Shown here: in pieces, positions 22,247 through 34,630 of the stretch
Layout of the letters: each line of letters starts with the position of its first letter
Position numbering within the stretch: position 1 is the stretch's first letter
Source: Papaver somniferum
Lineage: Eukaryota > Streptophyta > Magnoliopsida > Ranunculales > Papaveraceae
Length of the DNA: 64,000 nucleotides
Assembly: GCF_003573695.1 (NCBI RefSeq)
Contig: NC_039361.1
Location: 97,528,279 to 97,592,278 of the forward strand
Direction: 5' to 3'
Notes under the pieces: generated by a model
What the model was told of the DNA's origin: nothing
The model's input: only the letters and a program-made list of their open reading frames with translations
Databases searched by the model: none
Position numbers and translations under genes: made by a program

Positions 22247-24540
22247 TGTTGATGGTGGTTTTTAGTTCCGGGCTAAATTGGAAAAGTCTATCTACCTGAC
22301 CCGGCATCAGATGTAGTAGACATTGATATGTCTATATTCCGTAGGGAATTTGGAGAATATATCTAAATCTGATGAGTTCCCACGTCTCTCTTCATATTAT
22401 ATTAAAAATCAAGCTCCTAGATGAATTGTCCACTAGTATAGAGCCTAATGAGTGTATAAGCTCCTAGATGCATTACTCACAGATGCCGGAGCCTGCTGAG
22501 TACTTTTCTTGTGCTTATGTTCCCCGGAAAAACCCTTAATATTGGTATGGAATGACGGATTTGTGTTCACTCGCAGCAGAGTAACATGGACCTCCAAGTA
22601 ACAAGGTTAAGACCCTTGCACAAAATAGTACTTTTATTGTGCTTATGTTCCCCGCAAGAACCCTTAATATTGGTATGGCATGACGAATTTGTGTTCACTC
22701 GCAGCAGAGTATCACGGACCTCCAAGTACCAAGGTTAAGACCCTTGCATGAAATATTAAGTCAAAAAGAAAAGAATAAGCATAGCCGCGGAGTAGGAGCA
22801 ACAACGAGGGAAGTGTGGCCATGCCATAAGCTAGCCGGCGCCACTTGGACACGCCCCATGCTACCCAACCGAACCTTATTCCTTTGTCGACCAATCAGGT
22901 CACTTTAAACCTGCCACACTCCCAATGAGTTGTGGTTGGGCCCATATTTACCGGCCATATTCTCCATCGACCATCAGGTCGCTTTAAATCCGCCACAACG
23001 CACTGGAAGTGTGGCCATGCCCTAGCTTGCCTGCCTCACTTCCCTTCGACTAATCAGGTCACTTTAAATCCGCCACAGCGCACTGGAAGTGTGGCTATGC
23101 TCTAGCAAAGCCAATTGGCTTCCCAAAACCCTGGCCAAGCGCACATGCCAATCGGCATGCCAAACTTTCCAAGCAGCATGCCAAACTCGCCAAACGCGAA
23201 TTCCAGGCGCACACGCCCATCGGCATGCCAAACATGCCAAGCAGCATGCCAAACGCGCATGCCAGGTGCACATGACAATCGGCATGCCAAACTCGCAAAA
23301 CGCGCATGTCAGGCGCACATGCCAAGCAGCATGCCAAACTCGCCAAACGCGTATGCCAGGCGCACATGCCAAACGACATGCCGTATATGCTAATTAGGGT
23401 CTCGGCATGCTAAACCCTAATTTAGACAAAGTTTTCAGGCGCCGATAGAAGGTAGCCATAATCAACGGCTACCCTTCCTCATGAGATGCGATCTCATCCA
23501 TCCAAATTGGCTACCGAGCTAACAGGCTTGTGGCAACTTTTAGGCGACCAAACGCCTAAATCCAGCGGCCATGGCTACGCCAGACGCCACTTGCACAACC
23601 GTTCTACTGGCATGCACGAGACATGCTAGCCATGCCGCAGTGCCACTGGCGCGCGCTCAAAGCGCCACTATGCCATCATCAGGCGCCAACAGAAGGTAGT
23701 CGTAATCAACGGCTACCCTTCCTCATGAGATGCAATCTCAGCCATCCAAGTTCGCTACCAAACTGGCAGACCGGTGGCAAGTTTCAGACGACCAGTCAAG
23801 ACGAGCCTAACAACACCACATGCTATTTTCCTGCGGCAAGTCTCTTGATTTTGGCTCGCCACACGTAGCAAAGGGCTACATGTTTTCCACAGAAAACACT
23901 CGAGAAATCAAACATGTCGCAAACTGGGGAATACTCATCAGGGTATTGGTCTGGCAGTTTACAACATGCGGCATGCAGTACGCCCGTTACAAGAAAGTGT
24001 CATAAAGCGAGGCGGTTAGTAATAGAAAGATTAATGGCGTGAGCGGATCCACCTCCATCATTATGGAAACACAAATCCCAACGTTACACGTTACTCTTCT
24101 ACCACTCAATCGTTTCCATTTCCTACGAGACCAGGGTACGTTTTGTTGCGACTTGTATAAATAGGTCTCAATTATTTCCACCAAACGAGAAGTTTTGGGC
24201 AGAAGAACAATATAACATTCAGAAATCACCTGATAGCTTTTTCATTCAGCTAGGCAGTCCAATTTTCTGATACAAGTCAGAAAACACTCACACTTCCAGA
24301 ACGACGATTCTGGTCTCAACACTTTCCTCGCTTCCCTCCCTAAGACCAACCCTTCTCCTTCACTTTGTGACCGAAGCAAGTATGGAATGGCCATTTCTTG
24401 GTTTAGGCCATATTTATACAGATTGATCTCTCGAATCAAAAGTACTCTCGTGCAGTACATTGTTTAGGGTTTAGACTCGTTTCTCATTCATACACACGAA
24501 TTTACCAAAATCAGCAGAAACCGTTTTCACCCATAAACAC
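22247..24540 (+). repeat. 3' LTR of Tat element 1
   Basis: 2294 bases, from TGTTGATGGTGG to CATAAACA. It matches the 5' LTR but with more differences than the LARD LTR pair shows, and with fewer 80-bp repeats. TATA box TATAAATA at 24156-24163. Followed by the duplicated target CAATG. Confidence 0.9.
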
Positions 24541-24545
24541 AATGC

Positions 24546-25017
24546 CAAATCAGATTGCACCAAAATAGGGTAACATTTCTGCACATGCTTCAATTTCTCT
24601 TCAGGTAAATTCTCACACAACACTATCTTCTTGTTTACCAATTCAACATCATTTGATATATTATTTCAGCTCCACCAACCTAAAGTTATAACTTCATCAC
24701 TGTAACATTTCATTCAATCCAAATAGACTTCACATTACAATCAATATTACAACTTCAACTTACTTGTACGTAATTGGCAGTTCCAAGCCTACATTGAGAC
24801 CCCAACTGCAACCATACAACCATCACTACCAACATCTTATCAATTTTCTCAACTCAAACATATACAAACACCAAAAATATATCTGCAGTAAATCTCATCC
24901 ATACATGTAAATCTTATGAAACCTTAACTCAGATTCATACCCAATCTTCCAAAACTCTAGTTGCATCTATAACAATAATTTATATTCCTCATCGGGTTAA
25001 ATTTCGTGAGTCCTAAG
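24546..25017. other. Short unassigned stretch between elements
   Basis: 472 bases of AT- and C-rich sequence with no frame and no match to the repeats in this window. Together with 5821-5835 it is the local target of Tat element 1. It could be old intergenic DNA. The last five bases, CTAAG, are the candidate target duplication of the Sirevirus that starts at 25018. Confidence 0.45.
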
Positions 25018-27300
25018 TGTTAGAGCACTTCTCGGTCGAACTCGTAAGTTTTGTTATCTCAAGCTTGTTGTCAGTGTTAGTTGCACAAAACTATAGCTTG
25101 ATTTAAAACCAAGTCCCGGACTAGGTTAGAGTATGGTAGTTGAGTACCAGAAATCACTGAATAACCTCCGAAGATTGAAGACTGAAGATCAAATGAAGAC
25201 ATTTGAAAACTTCATCAAGAAAGAGGTATGTGAAGACTAAACCATTCTATTTACTCAAAAATAATACCATTATATATATATATGAGAGTATGTCGTATAA
25301 CTTCTAGTATATATTTCAAATAATAAATTTCGAGTCAAGCTTGACTTGTTAAACATCTCAAAATACGATTCAAGCAATAGTTGTGCATATACTTGATAAA
25401 CTTTGTTAAGAAATTTGTTTATGAACTATTTTTGATTCAAGTTAATCATCTGGGAATTGCGCAATCAGTGGTTTTATTCATCTATGGACATTGGGAAAGT
25501 TTCAAATCGATTAAAGAGATCTAAAAGAACTACTGAATTCCCGATACAGGATTGTACACGTACCCAGTACGCATATCATTTCCATTTGAGTTCCGTAATC
25601 GGGGTTGGTACGCGTACCCAGTATGCATATCTCTTAATTCTGAGTTCATGTAATTTGGTGAGGTACGCGAACCAAGTACGCATACCTCAAGGACCCGAGC
25701 TCGTGAATTTCCCTAGGGTACGCATACCTGGTACGCGTACCTTGGAAATATGAATTCACAAACTGGTCCATAGGTACGCGTACCCTTTGGTATACCTACC
25801 TAGTACAAAGTAAAGCAGATGCATTCACACTATTTTTTAAAATACGTTTTGGTGTTGCTATGACTCTCATAAATACCTCTAAGCCATCTTGATCACTAAA
25901 ACATCTTGTTTTGTGCACCAAGATTCAAATCTTAAGTGTTTAAAAGAACACGACTTTGCTTATAAGTTCGAAAGGCATATTTTCCAAGAACTGACATTGT
26001 ACACGGTTCCGGTACCCGTACCATAATGTATATTTTTCTATGTGATTTCAAGTCAAACTTCTCACATGCTTACATGAACTCTTAACAAAAGTTTCATCTA
26101 AAAATAGAAAGTGTATGCTTGAAACCCAAGTTATCTTAGCTTGAATTTTAAGTAACCTTAGTCATGAAAATCTACAACTAGAGAGACTCAAACAACTAGG
26201 AACTTCAATCCTTGACGCTTGTGTGTCCTACTTTTATGTTAGGGTCGTTCTCTGTGAACCTAGGTTTCCTCTAAGAAAGATAATTAGGTTTAAAACTTAT
26301 AAAGACTTCACTTATGGATTCGTGAAGCCGGGTCCGATTATCTTTACCTTGATAGTTCGTGTATCCTTATCTTATTCTTTCTGTTATCGAGGATTAGTTA
26401 TCTCTTTCAACAACAAGATCGATAGAAATCGCAAAGATCTCGTTGTCTCAAGAATATGTGATTCCTCAAGATAGATATCTATAGAACTTTTCTTAATTGT
26501 TCGCTTTAAGATTGTTCTTGAGAGGTGGTTAATAGTCGAGGCTTCTCATCTAACTGGGTATAAGTGTTCCGGATTTGTGAGGTTTTCTAGCTTTGTGTAT
26601 TGCAAATAAATTTTCAAGCATTGATCTGTTGATCTAAAGGGAAATCAAATAGGCTTACTTGTTATAGACATATTGGTATAAAAAATCTTCACTTAGGTTG
26701 AAATTTTTTTTCGACATCAGCTAAGATAATCAATTGCGTAGAACCTTGCGAGGTTCAAGAGACATAAAGAACACGATTGCTGATGAATTTCTTGGAGGGT
26801 GAATTCGGTCTCAACTGCTTTCTAGTTTGAAGCATGATAATAGGCTAATGTCTTTAGCGGTTTAATACAGTTTGGTGTTCAAATCTGGGCAAGGTCCTGG
26901 GGTTTTTCTGCAGTTGCATTTTCGTCAACAAAACTTCTGGTGTCTTGTATTTTTCCCTTTTTACGTTATATTGATTACGAGACTCGTTCTTGTGGAATTC
27001 GTGTCTTGAAAGATAGATAAAAAGTTTCATTTAATTGACATGAATCAGATTCAATTATTTGGATACCGCTAGATTGGTCTTGGATATCGATTATTGAGAT
27101 CGTCCAAGTAGTCTTCTATACAATCAGGTTCAAGGACTTTATTGTCTTTACTTTCTGATTGTGAAGAGGTGGAGATATAAACTCTATTTACATATTGTTC
27201 AAGGATCATTAAGTTGGTATACTTACAATTGTATTTGGTTTTTTCATATATGTTACCGAATGGAAAAGTTGGTGGTGTACTTGGTATCCTCTCATTTTCA
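25018..27300 (+). repeat. 5' LTR of a plus-strand Sirevirus-like copia element
   Basis: 2283 bases, from TGTTAGAGCACTTC to CTCATTTTCA, followed by a Met-tRNA-type primer-binding site and a gag. It shares start, end and the Sirevirus LTR plan with the other copies in the window but is more diverged. It has the richest set of GTACGCGTAC-type palindromes (25555-25805). Confidence 0.88.
25555..25805 (+). promoter_or_regulatory. Cluster of GTACGCGTAC-type palindromes in the Sirevirus LTR
   Basis: At least five near-palindromic sites occur in 250 bases: ACACGTACCCAGTACGC, GGTACGCGTACC (about 25606), AGGTACGCGAACC (about 25660), GGGTACGCATACCTGG followed by TACGCGTACC (about 25716-25741), and AGGTACGCGTACC (about 25773). 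Sireviruses are known to carry palindromic repeat clusters in the LTR upstream of the promoter. Smaller versions occur at 4187-4206, 29785-29935, 35225-35400 and 55045-55205. Binding protein unknown. Confidence 0.6.
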
Positions 27301-27302
27301 AT

Positions 27303-27314
27303 TGGTACCAGAGA
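27303..27314 (+). other. Primer-binding site (initiator Met-tRNA type)
   Basis: TGGTACCAGAGA, two bases after the LTR end. The copia consensus is TGGTATCAGAGC, so it has two changes. Confidence 0.75.
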
Positions 27315-27365
27315 AGGCAAACACCTTAAGACCTAACAAGTCTGTGTTTGTGGCGATCTGAATCT

Positions 27366-28308
27366 ATGGACAAGAATGTAATGTCTATTAATGAACCACC
27401 AGATTTCGGTGACACAAATTACTTATGGTGGAAAATAGTTATGCGCTCCTTCTTACAAGCTTGTGACTTTCAAACATGGATACTTGTTGCAAAGGGGTAT
27501 AATCTGCCAAAAGCTATGTAAGGCACCAGAACTATTGCAAAGGACATATCTACGTAAAATGATAATAAAATCAGTGATGCTAAGCATAATTCTGATGGAT
27601 TAAACATTATCATCCACGCCATAAGCCAAGATATTCAACACCATGTATCTATGCGCACTATGTCGAAGCAATCTTATGATATCTTAGCAACCGTGTTTGA
27701 AGGGAATATCATGGAGAAAGATGCAATGCTTCAAAAAACCTAACTTCTAACTTGGAAAACCTTCGTATGGCTGACGAATTGAGGAATTTAATCACAAATT
27801 TTTCTAGATAGTGAATGCTTCTTATGCGTTATGTAGGATTATTTCCGAGAGTGATGAAAATTCTGAGATCTTTACCAGCTCGATATGAGTCTAAGAAACA
27901 TGCCATCACAGAAGAAAATGATCTTACAACACTTTCGAAAAGAACTCTCGTTGGAAAGTTAAAGATCTTTGATCACGAACAACAAACTAAAGCTGGAAAA
28001 ATTATTTCCCTCAAAGCACTCAAAATCACTGAAGTACTTGATAAAAGTGAAATAGTTGTTGTCTCTGAGAAAGATCTTGTTGATGATCATGAGTTATCAG
28101 ATGAAGATCTTGAAAATTTTGCATCTCTTATCGCAAGAGTTTAGAGATATTCTTAGGAAGAGAAAAAAAACGTTTCTCCAGAGGAAAACCCTCGTCATCA
28201 GTTAAGCCCACTAATCGTATTCCTCTTCAAATCAAGGATTCTAATGATAATAATGAGGAGGTTATACCTCAGTGCTTCAAGTGTATAGGATTCAACCACT
28301 TTGCTAAT
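27366..28308 (+). pseudogene. Sirevirus gag, decayed and cut at the zinc knuckle
   Basis: Starts at ATG 27366 (MDKNVMSINEPPDFGD, then YLWWKIVMRSFLQA) and is the same protein as the gag at 50913. It has a TAA at 27519-27521 and several frameshifts. The longest surviving piece (27815-28144) is the UBN2-type gag core (MKILRSLPARYESKKHAI, then GKLKIFDHE). Near 28272 the first zinc knuckle starts with its Cys residues intact (CFKCIGFNHFAN) but is cut at 28308, where the minus-strand element begins. The rest of this element is not in the window. Confidence 0.88.
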
Positions 28309-29189
28309 CCAAAAGACGAGGGTACCTAAATACACCATAATATTTGAAGTATAAACCTATAAGTACGGTAACAAGTGTGATCGTCTATGGAAATAGTCGA
28401 GACAATACAACAACTATGGTATTCGCTTTGTATGATCGTCTATGCATATGAAATCTAGACAATACGACAACAAAGTGATCACTTGATAATATGTACGGTA
28501 TTAAACAGAAACTCTATAGGATCAATATCAAGTGACAAGGATTAACATACATGTGTAATTTACTTAATTATAATAATTATTATAATGTGGAAATAAAATA
28601 AATGACATAACAATATTTTGTTCACAAGGAAACTGCAAGTGCAGAAAATCTCCAGGGCCTAGTCCAGTTTTGAATACTCTCAGAATCAAGTCGTTATACA
28701 AAATCTAATACCAACTTCCTATAGTTGAGACCAAGTAGACTATCCCCTAGATACTTAGTTTCCTAAGTATCCCTGCGCCTTCGACTTCTATAGTCACACA
28801 CGTTAATAACAAGTCCTTTGGATCGTATTCCAAACAACAAAGGAAGAATCTGTTTGGTAACCACTCTAATCAATCTTTGTTATAAAGATATTATTTGAGT
28901 CGTCGACAAAGTATCTTCCGTTTAAACTAATAAACTCCTTTATCTGGTTAGATCAACCCAAACTTTGATTACCGAAATAACCAATATTTAGATTTGCAAT
29001 CAATCAATATAGATTTCAAAGAGAAACTATAAGGTAATATAGATCTCACACAACTAGACAATGAAGTCTATCAAAGATAAACACGAATCTAGTTGGATCC
29101 CAGTCGATCAAGGTTTGTGCACACAATTCACAAGATACGAGAACTAATAAGAAAAACTTCGTCATCTTTTGATCTTCGTTTGTATTCAA
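28309..29189 (-). repeat. LTR-A piece 1 (minus-strand Sirevirus 3' LTR, its far end)
   Basis: Matches 56727-57630 of solo LTR-B, including AGACGAGGGTA near the left edge. In LTR orientation this is the 3' end. It begins where the gag of the 25018 element is cut. Its right end is interrupted by solo LTR S1, with the TTCAA target at 29185-29189. Confidence 0.8.
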
Positions 29190-30076
29190 AGTTAGAGCAA
29201 TGCTCGGTCGAACTTGAAAGCGTTGTTATCTCAAGCCTGTTTGTCAAGTTTAGTTTCCAGAACTATAAGTCTTGATTTCTAGTCTACTTATAGCTAAGTC
29301 TCGGAATAGAATAGTAAGTGTATTTGAGCTCTAGACTCCCCGACGTTCATCATGCACAGACGAAAAACTACTCAAGGAACTGGTGGAACTTTATCGACAA
29401 AAAGGTAAGTGGAGACTTGAATTTATCTATCAGTCAAAAGTTTGTCTACTCTATCTTCTATATTGAAACAAAAGTCGTATTTCTATATAGACTTATATTA
29501 TACACATTTGCTATTTCGAGTCGAGTTTATCTCGCTTATCTATTTCTTGAAATATATGTTGGTAAGCTTTCGCTTTTCCCAAGTTCATCTTTACTCGTGA
29601 CGAGAGTCATGTTGGTTATTTCAATAACTTGAAAATTTCTTTGATGAAAAATAGTTTGTGAATAGCAACTATATAACATCCTCTAAGAAAGTTTTAATGA
29701 TAGAAATGAGAGTTTAGAATATATAACCATAATTGTATATAAACACTGTATGTGAACTCATACTTGTGTAAGTACAAAATCGTCGAACCAAAGTATGCGT
29801 ACTTTACTGGTTTAGGATGTCCGGAGCTAAGTCCGCGTACTGTCAGAAGTTCACATCCCGTGAATTTCTGCAGGAGTTTGTGGAAAAAAAAACAAACTCA
29901 ATCCAGGTACTTAAGTATGCGTACTTAAGTGGGTTATTTTCTAAAAACAGTTTATTCATGAACTAAGACATTTGTAAATTAAGGAATGCAATCTTTGCAA
30001 ACCGTGGCTACAATGTTCATGAATCGATTCGAGTGAAGAAAAACTGTTTTTCCTTCGATTGTGTCTTGTATACTTC

Positions 30077-31721
30077 TGTTAGAGCACTGCTCGGTCGAAC
30101 TCGCATGCGTTGCTATTTCAAGCATGTTTGTCAATGTTAGTGATCAAAACTAAAATTCTTGATCTCTAGCCTATTTATAGATGTCTCGGACTAGGACATA
30201 GTTTGTGTAGTTGAGCTTAGACTTCACGGCGCTTATTACTTAAAGACGAAGAACTACTAAGGAGAGCTTGTGGAACTTCATCGACAAAGGGTATGTGGAG
30301 ACTTAAACTCATCTATCAATTGGAATGTCTATTTCTACTCTATCTCCTATATTGAGACATAAGTCGTGTTACGATATAGTTTTCTCTATATACATTTGAG
30401 ATTTCGAGCTGAGTATATGTCGCTTACATATTTATCTAAATATGTGTTGGTAAGCTTTCTCTTCGACCAAGTTCATATTATATCATGAGAAAATTGTCGA
30501 GTAACATCTTACATGGTTTGTGTGATACAATCATTTGGTGTAAGACTTGGAATGTTTCGATAATGATTATTTCAATATCTTGAAAATTGCTTTGATGTTA
30601 ATAGTGTGTGAAAACGACTATTGTCATTACAGAAGAATATTTCAATGATTGAAATAAAGAGTTTAGGATCCTGTAACCTAAATGACCCTGTAGGTTAGCG
30701 AGTTGAAGACTTCATTGGGATTGTGAAGTCAAATCCAACTATCCTCTTTGTAATTGCGTGATCTGATCTTGTTGTTTCTATCGTATTTGGGTACAATCGT
30801 AAGATTGGATTGAGATTAATTTCTCCGATAAGCAAGGTAGAAAAGTAGTCACAAACACCTTCGTCTCATCGTTTGTGATTCCACAATATCTTATTTCGCT
30901 AGTCGATTAAGATTATTGTGAGGTGATTGATATTTCTAGGATGTTCTTCGGGAATATAAGTCCGGTATATCAATTGGTTCATGTTCACCTTGATTTATCA
31001 AAAGACGGAACAAAACTTGTAGGTATTTCTGTGGGAGACAGATTTATCTTTTCTGGTAGACTTTTCTGTGTGAGACGGATTTGTTTATTAAAGTATTCGA
31101 CTTTGGGTCGTAGCAACTCTTATTTGTGGGTTAGATCATCTAAGGGAATCAAGTGCATAATATCCTGCTGGGATCAGAGACGTAAGGAGCGTAACTGTAC
31201 CTTGGACCAGTGTGAGATTGATTGGGGTTCAACTACAGTCCAGACCGAATTTATTTTGTAGTAGGCTAGTGTCTATAACGGCTTAATACAGTGTGGTGTT
31301 CAATCTGGACTAGGTCCCGGGGTTTTTCTGCATTTGCGGTTTCGTCGTTAACAAAATTCTGGTGTCTGTGTAATTTCTTTTCCGCATTATATTTTGTTAT
31401 ATAATTGAAATATCACAGGTTGTGCGTTAAGATCAATCAATTAGAATATCCAACCTTTGGTTGTTGATTTACATTGATTGACACTTGAACATTGGTCTTT
31501 CGTACCGTTCTAGTAATTCCTCTTATATTCAGTCGGGCTCGCAGATTTCTGTTTGCTGATTGCGAATTGAATTAAGAGTTGGAGATATTAAACTCTTTGA
31601 TATACTTTATTATAGATTGAGTCTAACTGTCTAGTTGATTCTCTAGAAAGTGTATTGGAGTAAGTCCTCTCAGATTGCCAAACGAATTGTTGGGTGTGGT
31701 TGTTAGACCCCCGCATTTTCA
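30077..31721 (+). mobile_element. Solo LTR S2 nested inside S1, promoter-deleted
   Basis: TGTTAGAGCACTGC to GCATTTTCA, flanked by ACTTC at 30072-30076 and 31722-31726. It is 1645 bases, about 0.7 kb shorter than its relatives. The missing part lies near 30675, where sequence from the left third joins directly to ACCCTGTAGGTTAGCG. The palindrome cluster and the TATA box are therefore gone. Confidence 0.9.
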
Positions 31722-32048
31722 ACTTCTATGAGATATAAGCAATTGAAAAACTCTCTAACTAGTTCTTTTGAGTCATTTGAACTAGTTATAGTGAAGATGA
31801 ATAAAGTTGATATGCAAGTGCTCATATGGCTAACCATTGGTTAACTATTGTTGAACCAACTAAGTGTACACGTTTAGGTATGGTTACTCAAATCTAAATG
31901 ACGCTACATTTCATTTGTGTACAACAAGCTAAGTTCGATCTAACGGTTGAAAGATATTATCTTGAATCTAATAAGGTTTTCATCTAACGGTGAATATTGA
32001 ATGCTTTGTTACCAAGGTAAATTAGATTGCAAACCCTGATTTGGAGAC

Positions 32049-32056
32049 TATATAAA
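32049..32056 (+). promoter_or_regulatory. TATA box of solo LTR S1
   Basis: TATATAAA in GGAGACTATATAAAGGAGAA, aligned with 4683 and 49703. Confidence 0.65.
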
Positions 32057-33634
32057 GGAGAACTCTAGCAACTGGGAAACCTAATCCCCACACCTTCTGT
32101 GTGATACTAGTTGTGTAAGCTATAGTCGATTCTCCTTTAACCTTAGGTTTCTATCGAGAACCTGTAGATTAACGACTTAAAGACTTCATTGGGATTGTGA
32201 AGCCAGACCCAACTATTTTCTCTGTAGTTGCGTGATCTGATCTTGCTGTTTCTATCGTATTTGAGTACAATCGTAAGATTGGCTTGAGATTAATTTCTCT
32301 GATAGGCAAGGTAGAAAGTAGTCACAAACACTTTTGTCTCATCGTTTATGATTCCACGATATCTTTTTCACTAGTCGATTAAGATTATTGTGAGGTGATT
32401 GATAATTCTAGTTTGTTCTTCGGGAATATAAGTCCGGTATATCAATTGGTTCATGTTCACCTTGGTTTATCAAAATACGGAACAAAACTTGTAGGTATTT
32501 CTGTGGGAGACAGATTTATCTTTTCCTGTAGACTTTTCAGTGTGAGACAGATTTGTTTATTAAAGTCTTCGATTTTAGCTCGTAGCAAATCTTAGTTGTG
32601 GGTGAGGTCAGCTGAGGGAATCAAGTGCATAATATCCTGCTAGGATCAGAGACGTAAGGAGCGCAACTATACCTGGGACCAGTGTGATATTGATTGGGGT
32701 TAAACTGCAGTCCAGACCGAAGTTAGTTTGTAATAGGCTAGTGTCTGTAGCAGCTTAATACGATGTGGTGTTCAATCTGGACTAGGTCCGGGGGTTTTTC
32801 TGCATTTGCGGTTTCCTCGTTAACAAAACTTCTGGTGTCTGTGTTATTTATTTTCCGTATTATATTTTGTTATATAATTGAAATATCACAGGTTGTGCGT
32901 TGAGTCGATCAATTGGTAAATCCAACATTTGGTTGTTGATTGAAATTGATTGATCCTTGAACATTGGTCTTTGGTACCGTTCAAGTTTATCTCTCTTATA
33001 TTCAATCGGGCTTGCAAATTATTATTTGTTTGATTTCGGATTGAATTGAGAGATTGAGATATAACTCTTTGATATACTATTCCTAAGATTGAGTCTGATT
33101 GTCTAGTTGATTCTCTTGAAAGTATATTGGAGTTAGTCCATACATATTTCTAAGCGAAATATTGGGTGAGATTGTTAGAACCCCGCTTTTTCATTCAATA
33201 ATAACCTGCACAACACAACTTGAATCCTCTTATGATCAATCACACACTGAACGTAGTCTGTTAACAATGGATTATTACAAGATGTCTTTAGATCCGAAAA
33301 TGGTTCTAAAGATCCCGTATTTCATCAAGTTTGAGTGAGCCTTATATCAGAAGACAAGGTTCTCAAGAATAAACAAACTAGGTGCAATCTTAGTTTCAAC
33401 AAACGTTAGTTAATCAAATTAATAACAGAAAACTAAATAACATTGCAATTATCTAGTTTCCCACCAACGGTACTCGTAGAGCTTCTTGATCCCACAGAAG
33501 TCTTTAAACGAGCGGTCGTAAGAGATTTTGCCTAATTAGGGTATTTTCCTCTCCGGATAGGCGGATCCACCAGAAACAACAAGAATAAATTTTTTCTGGC
33601 TCTTAGAATTGTTTGCAAGAAATGCAAACTCAAA

Positions 33635-33642
33635 TATTTATA
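33635..33642 (-). promoter_or_regulatory. TATA box of minus-strand LTR-A
   Basis: TATAAATA on the minus strand, matching 58066-58073 in LTR-B. Confidence 0.55.
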
Positions 33643-34079
33643 GACCAAGGTTGTTTCGACAATAAGGAAATTCCAAAACCAAAAATATTCTCAAGATATT
33701 ACCATTGAAGTACCTAATATGGGTTATCATATTTCCATTTAATTACCAAACCATATTTCCGAAAACTCTCTTTGAAAACTTCTGTTATTAGTCTAGCACA
33801 TTAACTAATAATATTTTCCAGAGGATATGCTCTTAATTTCTGGTAATTAAAATATATATTATGAAAATCATAATTAAATGCTTTTCAATTTTTCGGTATG
33901 GGATCACCTGGAGTATCAAGGAATATCTTTGAACAAATAATGATAAGAGTTATGTACATGGTCAAATATGTCGACATCTAGAAGTTTCTCAACAAACCCT
34001 AATTCCAAGCTTCATACAAAACATAAAGAGATATGTGAATATTGGAAACTCGGTTTTTCTCCTTGGGATCTGTTGTACC

Positions 34080-34440
34080 AAACTCACAATGTAAGTTGTA
34101 ATCAATTATACCATGTTTCCCAATTTAGGTTGTGACTGGTTACACCTTGCTTCCCATCGGTAGCTTATGATTGGTTACACCTTACTTCCCGAGTTAGCTT
34201 GTGATTGGTTACACCTTGGTTCATAAAGAAACTTGTGACAGATTACAACTAACTTCCCAAATTAGCTTGTGATCAGTTACACCTTGCTCCAAAAGGTAGC
34301 TTGTGACCAGTTACAACTAACTTCCCAATGTAGTTTGTGGCCGGTTACACCATGCTTCACAAAGTAGCTTGTGATCAATTACAACATGCTACACAATATA
34401 GGCAATGAACGGTTATACCTCAAATCTCAACAAGTTAAGA
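34080..34440 (-). repeat. Degenerate repeats in LTR-A
   Basis: About nine diverged units of some 39 bases, each with a core like TTGTGATCAGTTACACC. The matching block in LTR-B (about 58560-58880) has GATCGGTTACACC-like units. Upstream of the minus-strand TATA box, so it may be the palindromic repeat block of this LTR family. Confidence 0.6.
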
Positions 34441-34630
34441 TAGGTTCTACCTTGTCATCTTATATTTGTCATTCAAAAGATATTCAATAAAGAACCTAAC
34501 CAATCATGATTTCCTTTCGATTATGAAACAAGTTCATATATGTACTTCCTTTAAACAAATGTTATAAAACATTGATTCCTAGGGTGAAATCATATCTATA
34601 TCTTATACATAATCAGGTAACTAATTGAAT

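Larger units (their letters stand above)
5836..24540 (+). mobile_element. Tat-lineage Ty3/gypsy element 1, non-autonomous (no pol)
   Basis: A full LTR retrotransposon body bounded by the 5-bp duplication CAATG (5831-5835 and 24541-24545). It has a 5' LTR 5836-8230, a primer-binding site at 8233, an internal region 8231-12929 plus 22121-22246, and a 3' LTR 22247-24540. The LTR ends (TGTTGATGG and CATAAACA), the leader after the primer-binding site and the end of the internal region match Tat element 2 (35868-49700), which places it in the same family. No protease, reverse transcriptase or integrase remains. The internal region holds a 53-codon leader frame and a large antisense PMD gene. A 9.2-kb LARD-like element splits it at 12934/22116. 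Confidence 0.9.
29190..33193 (+). mobile_element. Solo LTR S1 (Sirevirus), interrupted by solo LTR S2
   Basis: Flanked by TTCAA at 29185-29189 and 33194-33198. It starts AGTTAGAGCA (first base changed from T) and ends CCGCTTTTTCA. No primer-binding site or gag follows, and LTR-A resumes directly on the right, so it is a solo LTR left after LTR-LTR recombination. Removing S2 and its duplicated target leaves about 2.35 kb, the normal size of this LTR. Palindrome cluster at 29785-29935; TATA box 32049-32056. Confidence 0.9.
33199..34630 (-). repeat. LTR-A piece 2 (minus-strand Sirevirus LTR, middle)
   Basis: Continues LTR-A after S1 and matches about 57625-59140 of LTR-B. On the minus strand it carries TATAAATA (33635-33642 in plus coordinates) in TGGTCTATAAATATTTG. 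A degenerate repeat of about 39 bases with GCTTGTGATCAGTTACACC-like units fills 34080-34440. Ends at TGAAT where element C inserted. Confidence 0.85.

Noticed and set aside
24546..25017. Single-copy host gene fragment
   Set aside because: No frame, no splice pattern and no motif; only short AT-rich sequence.
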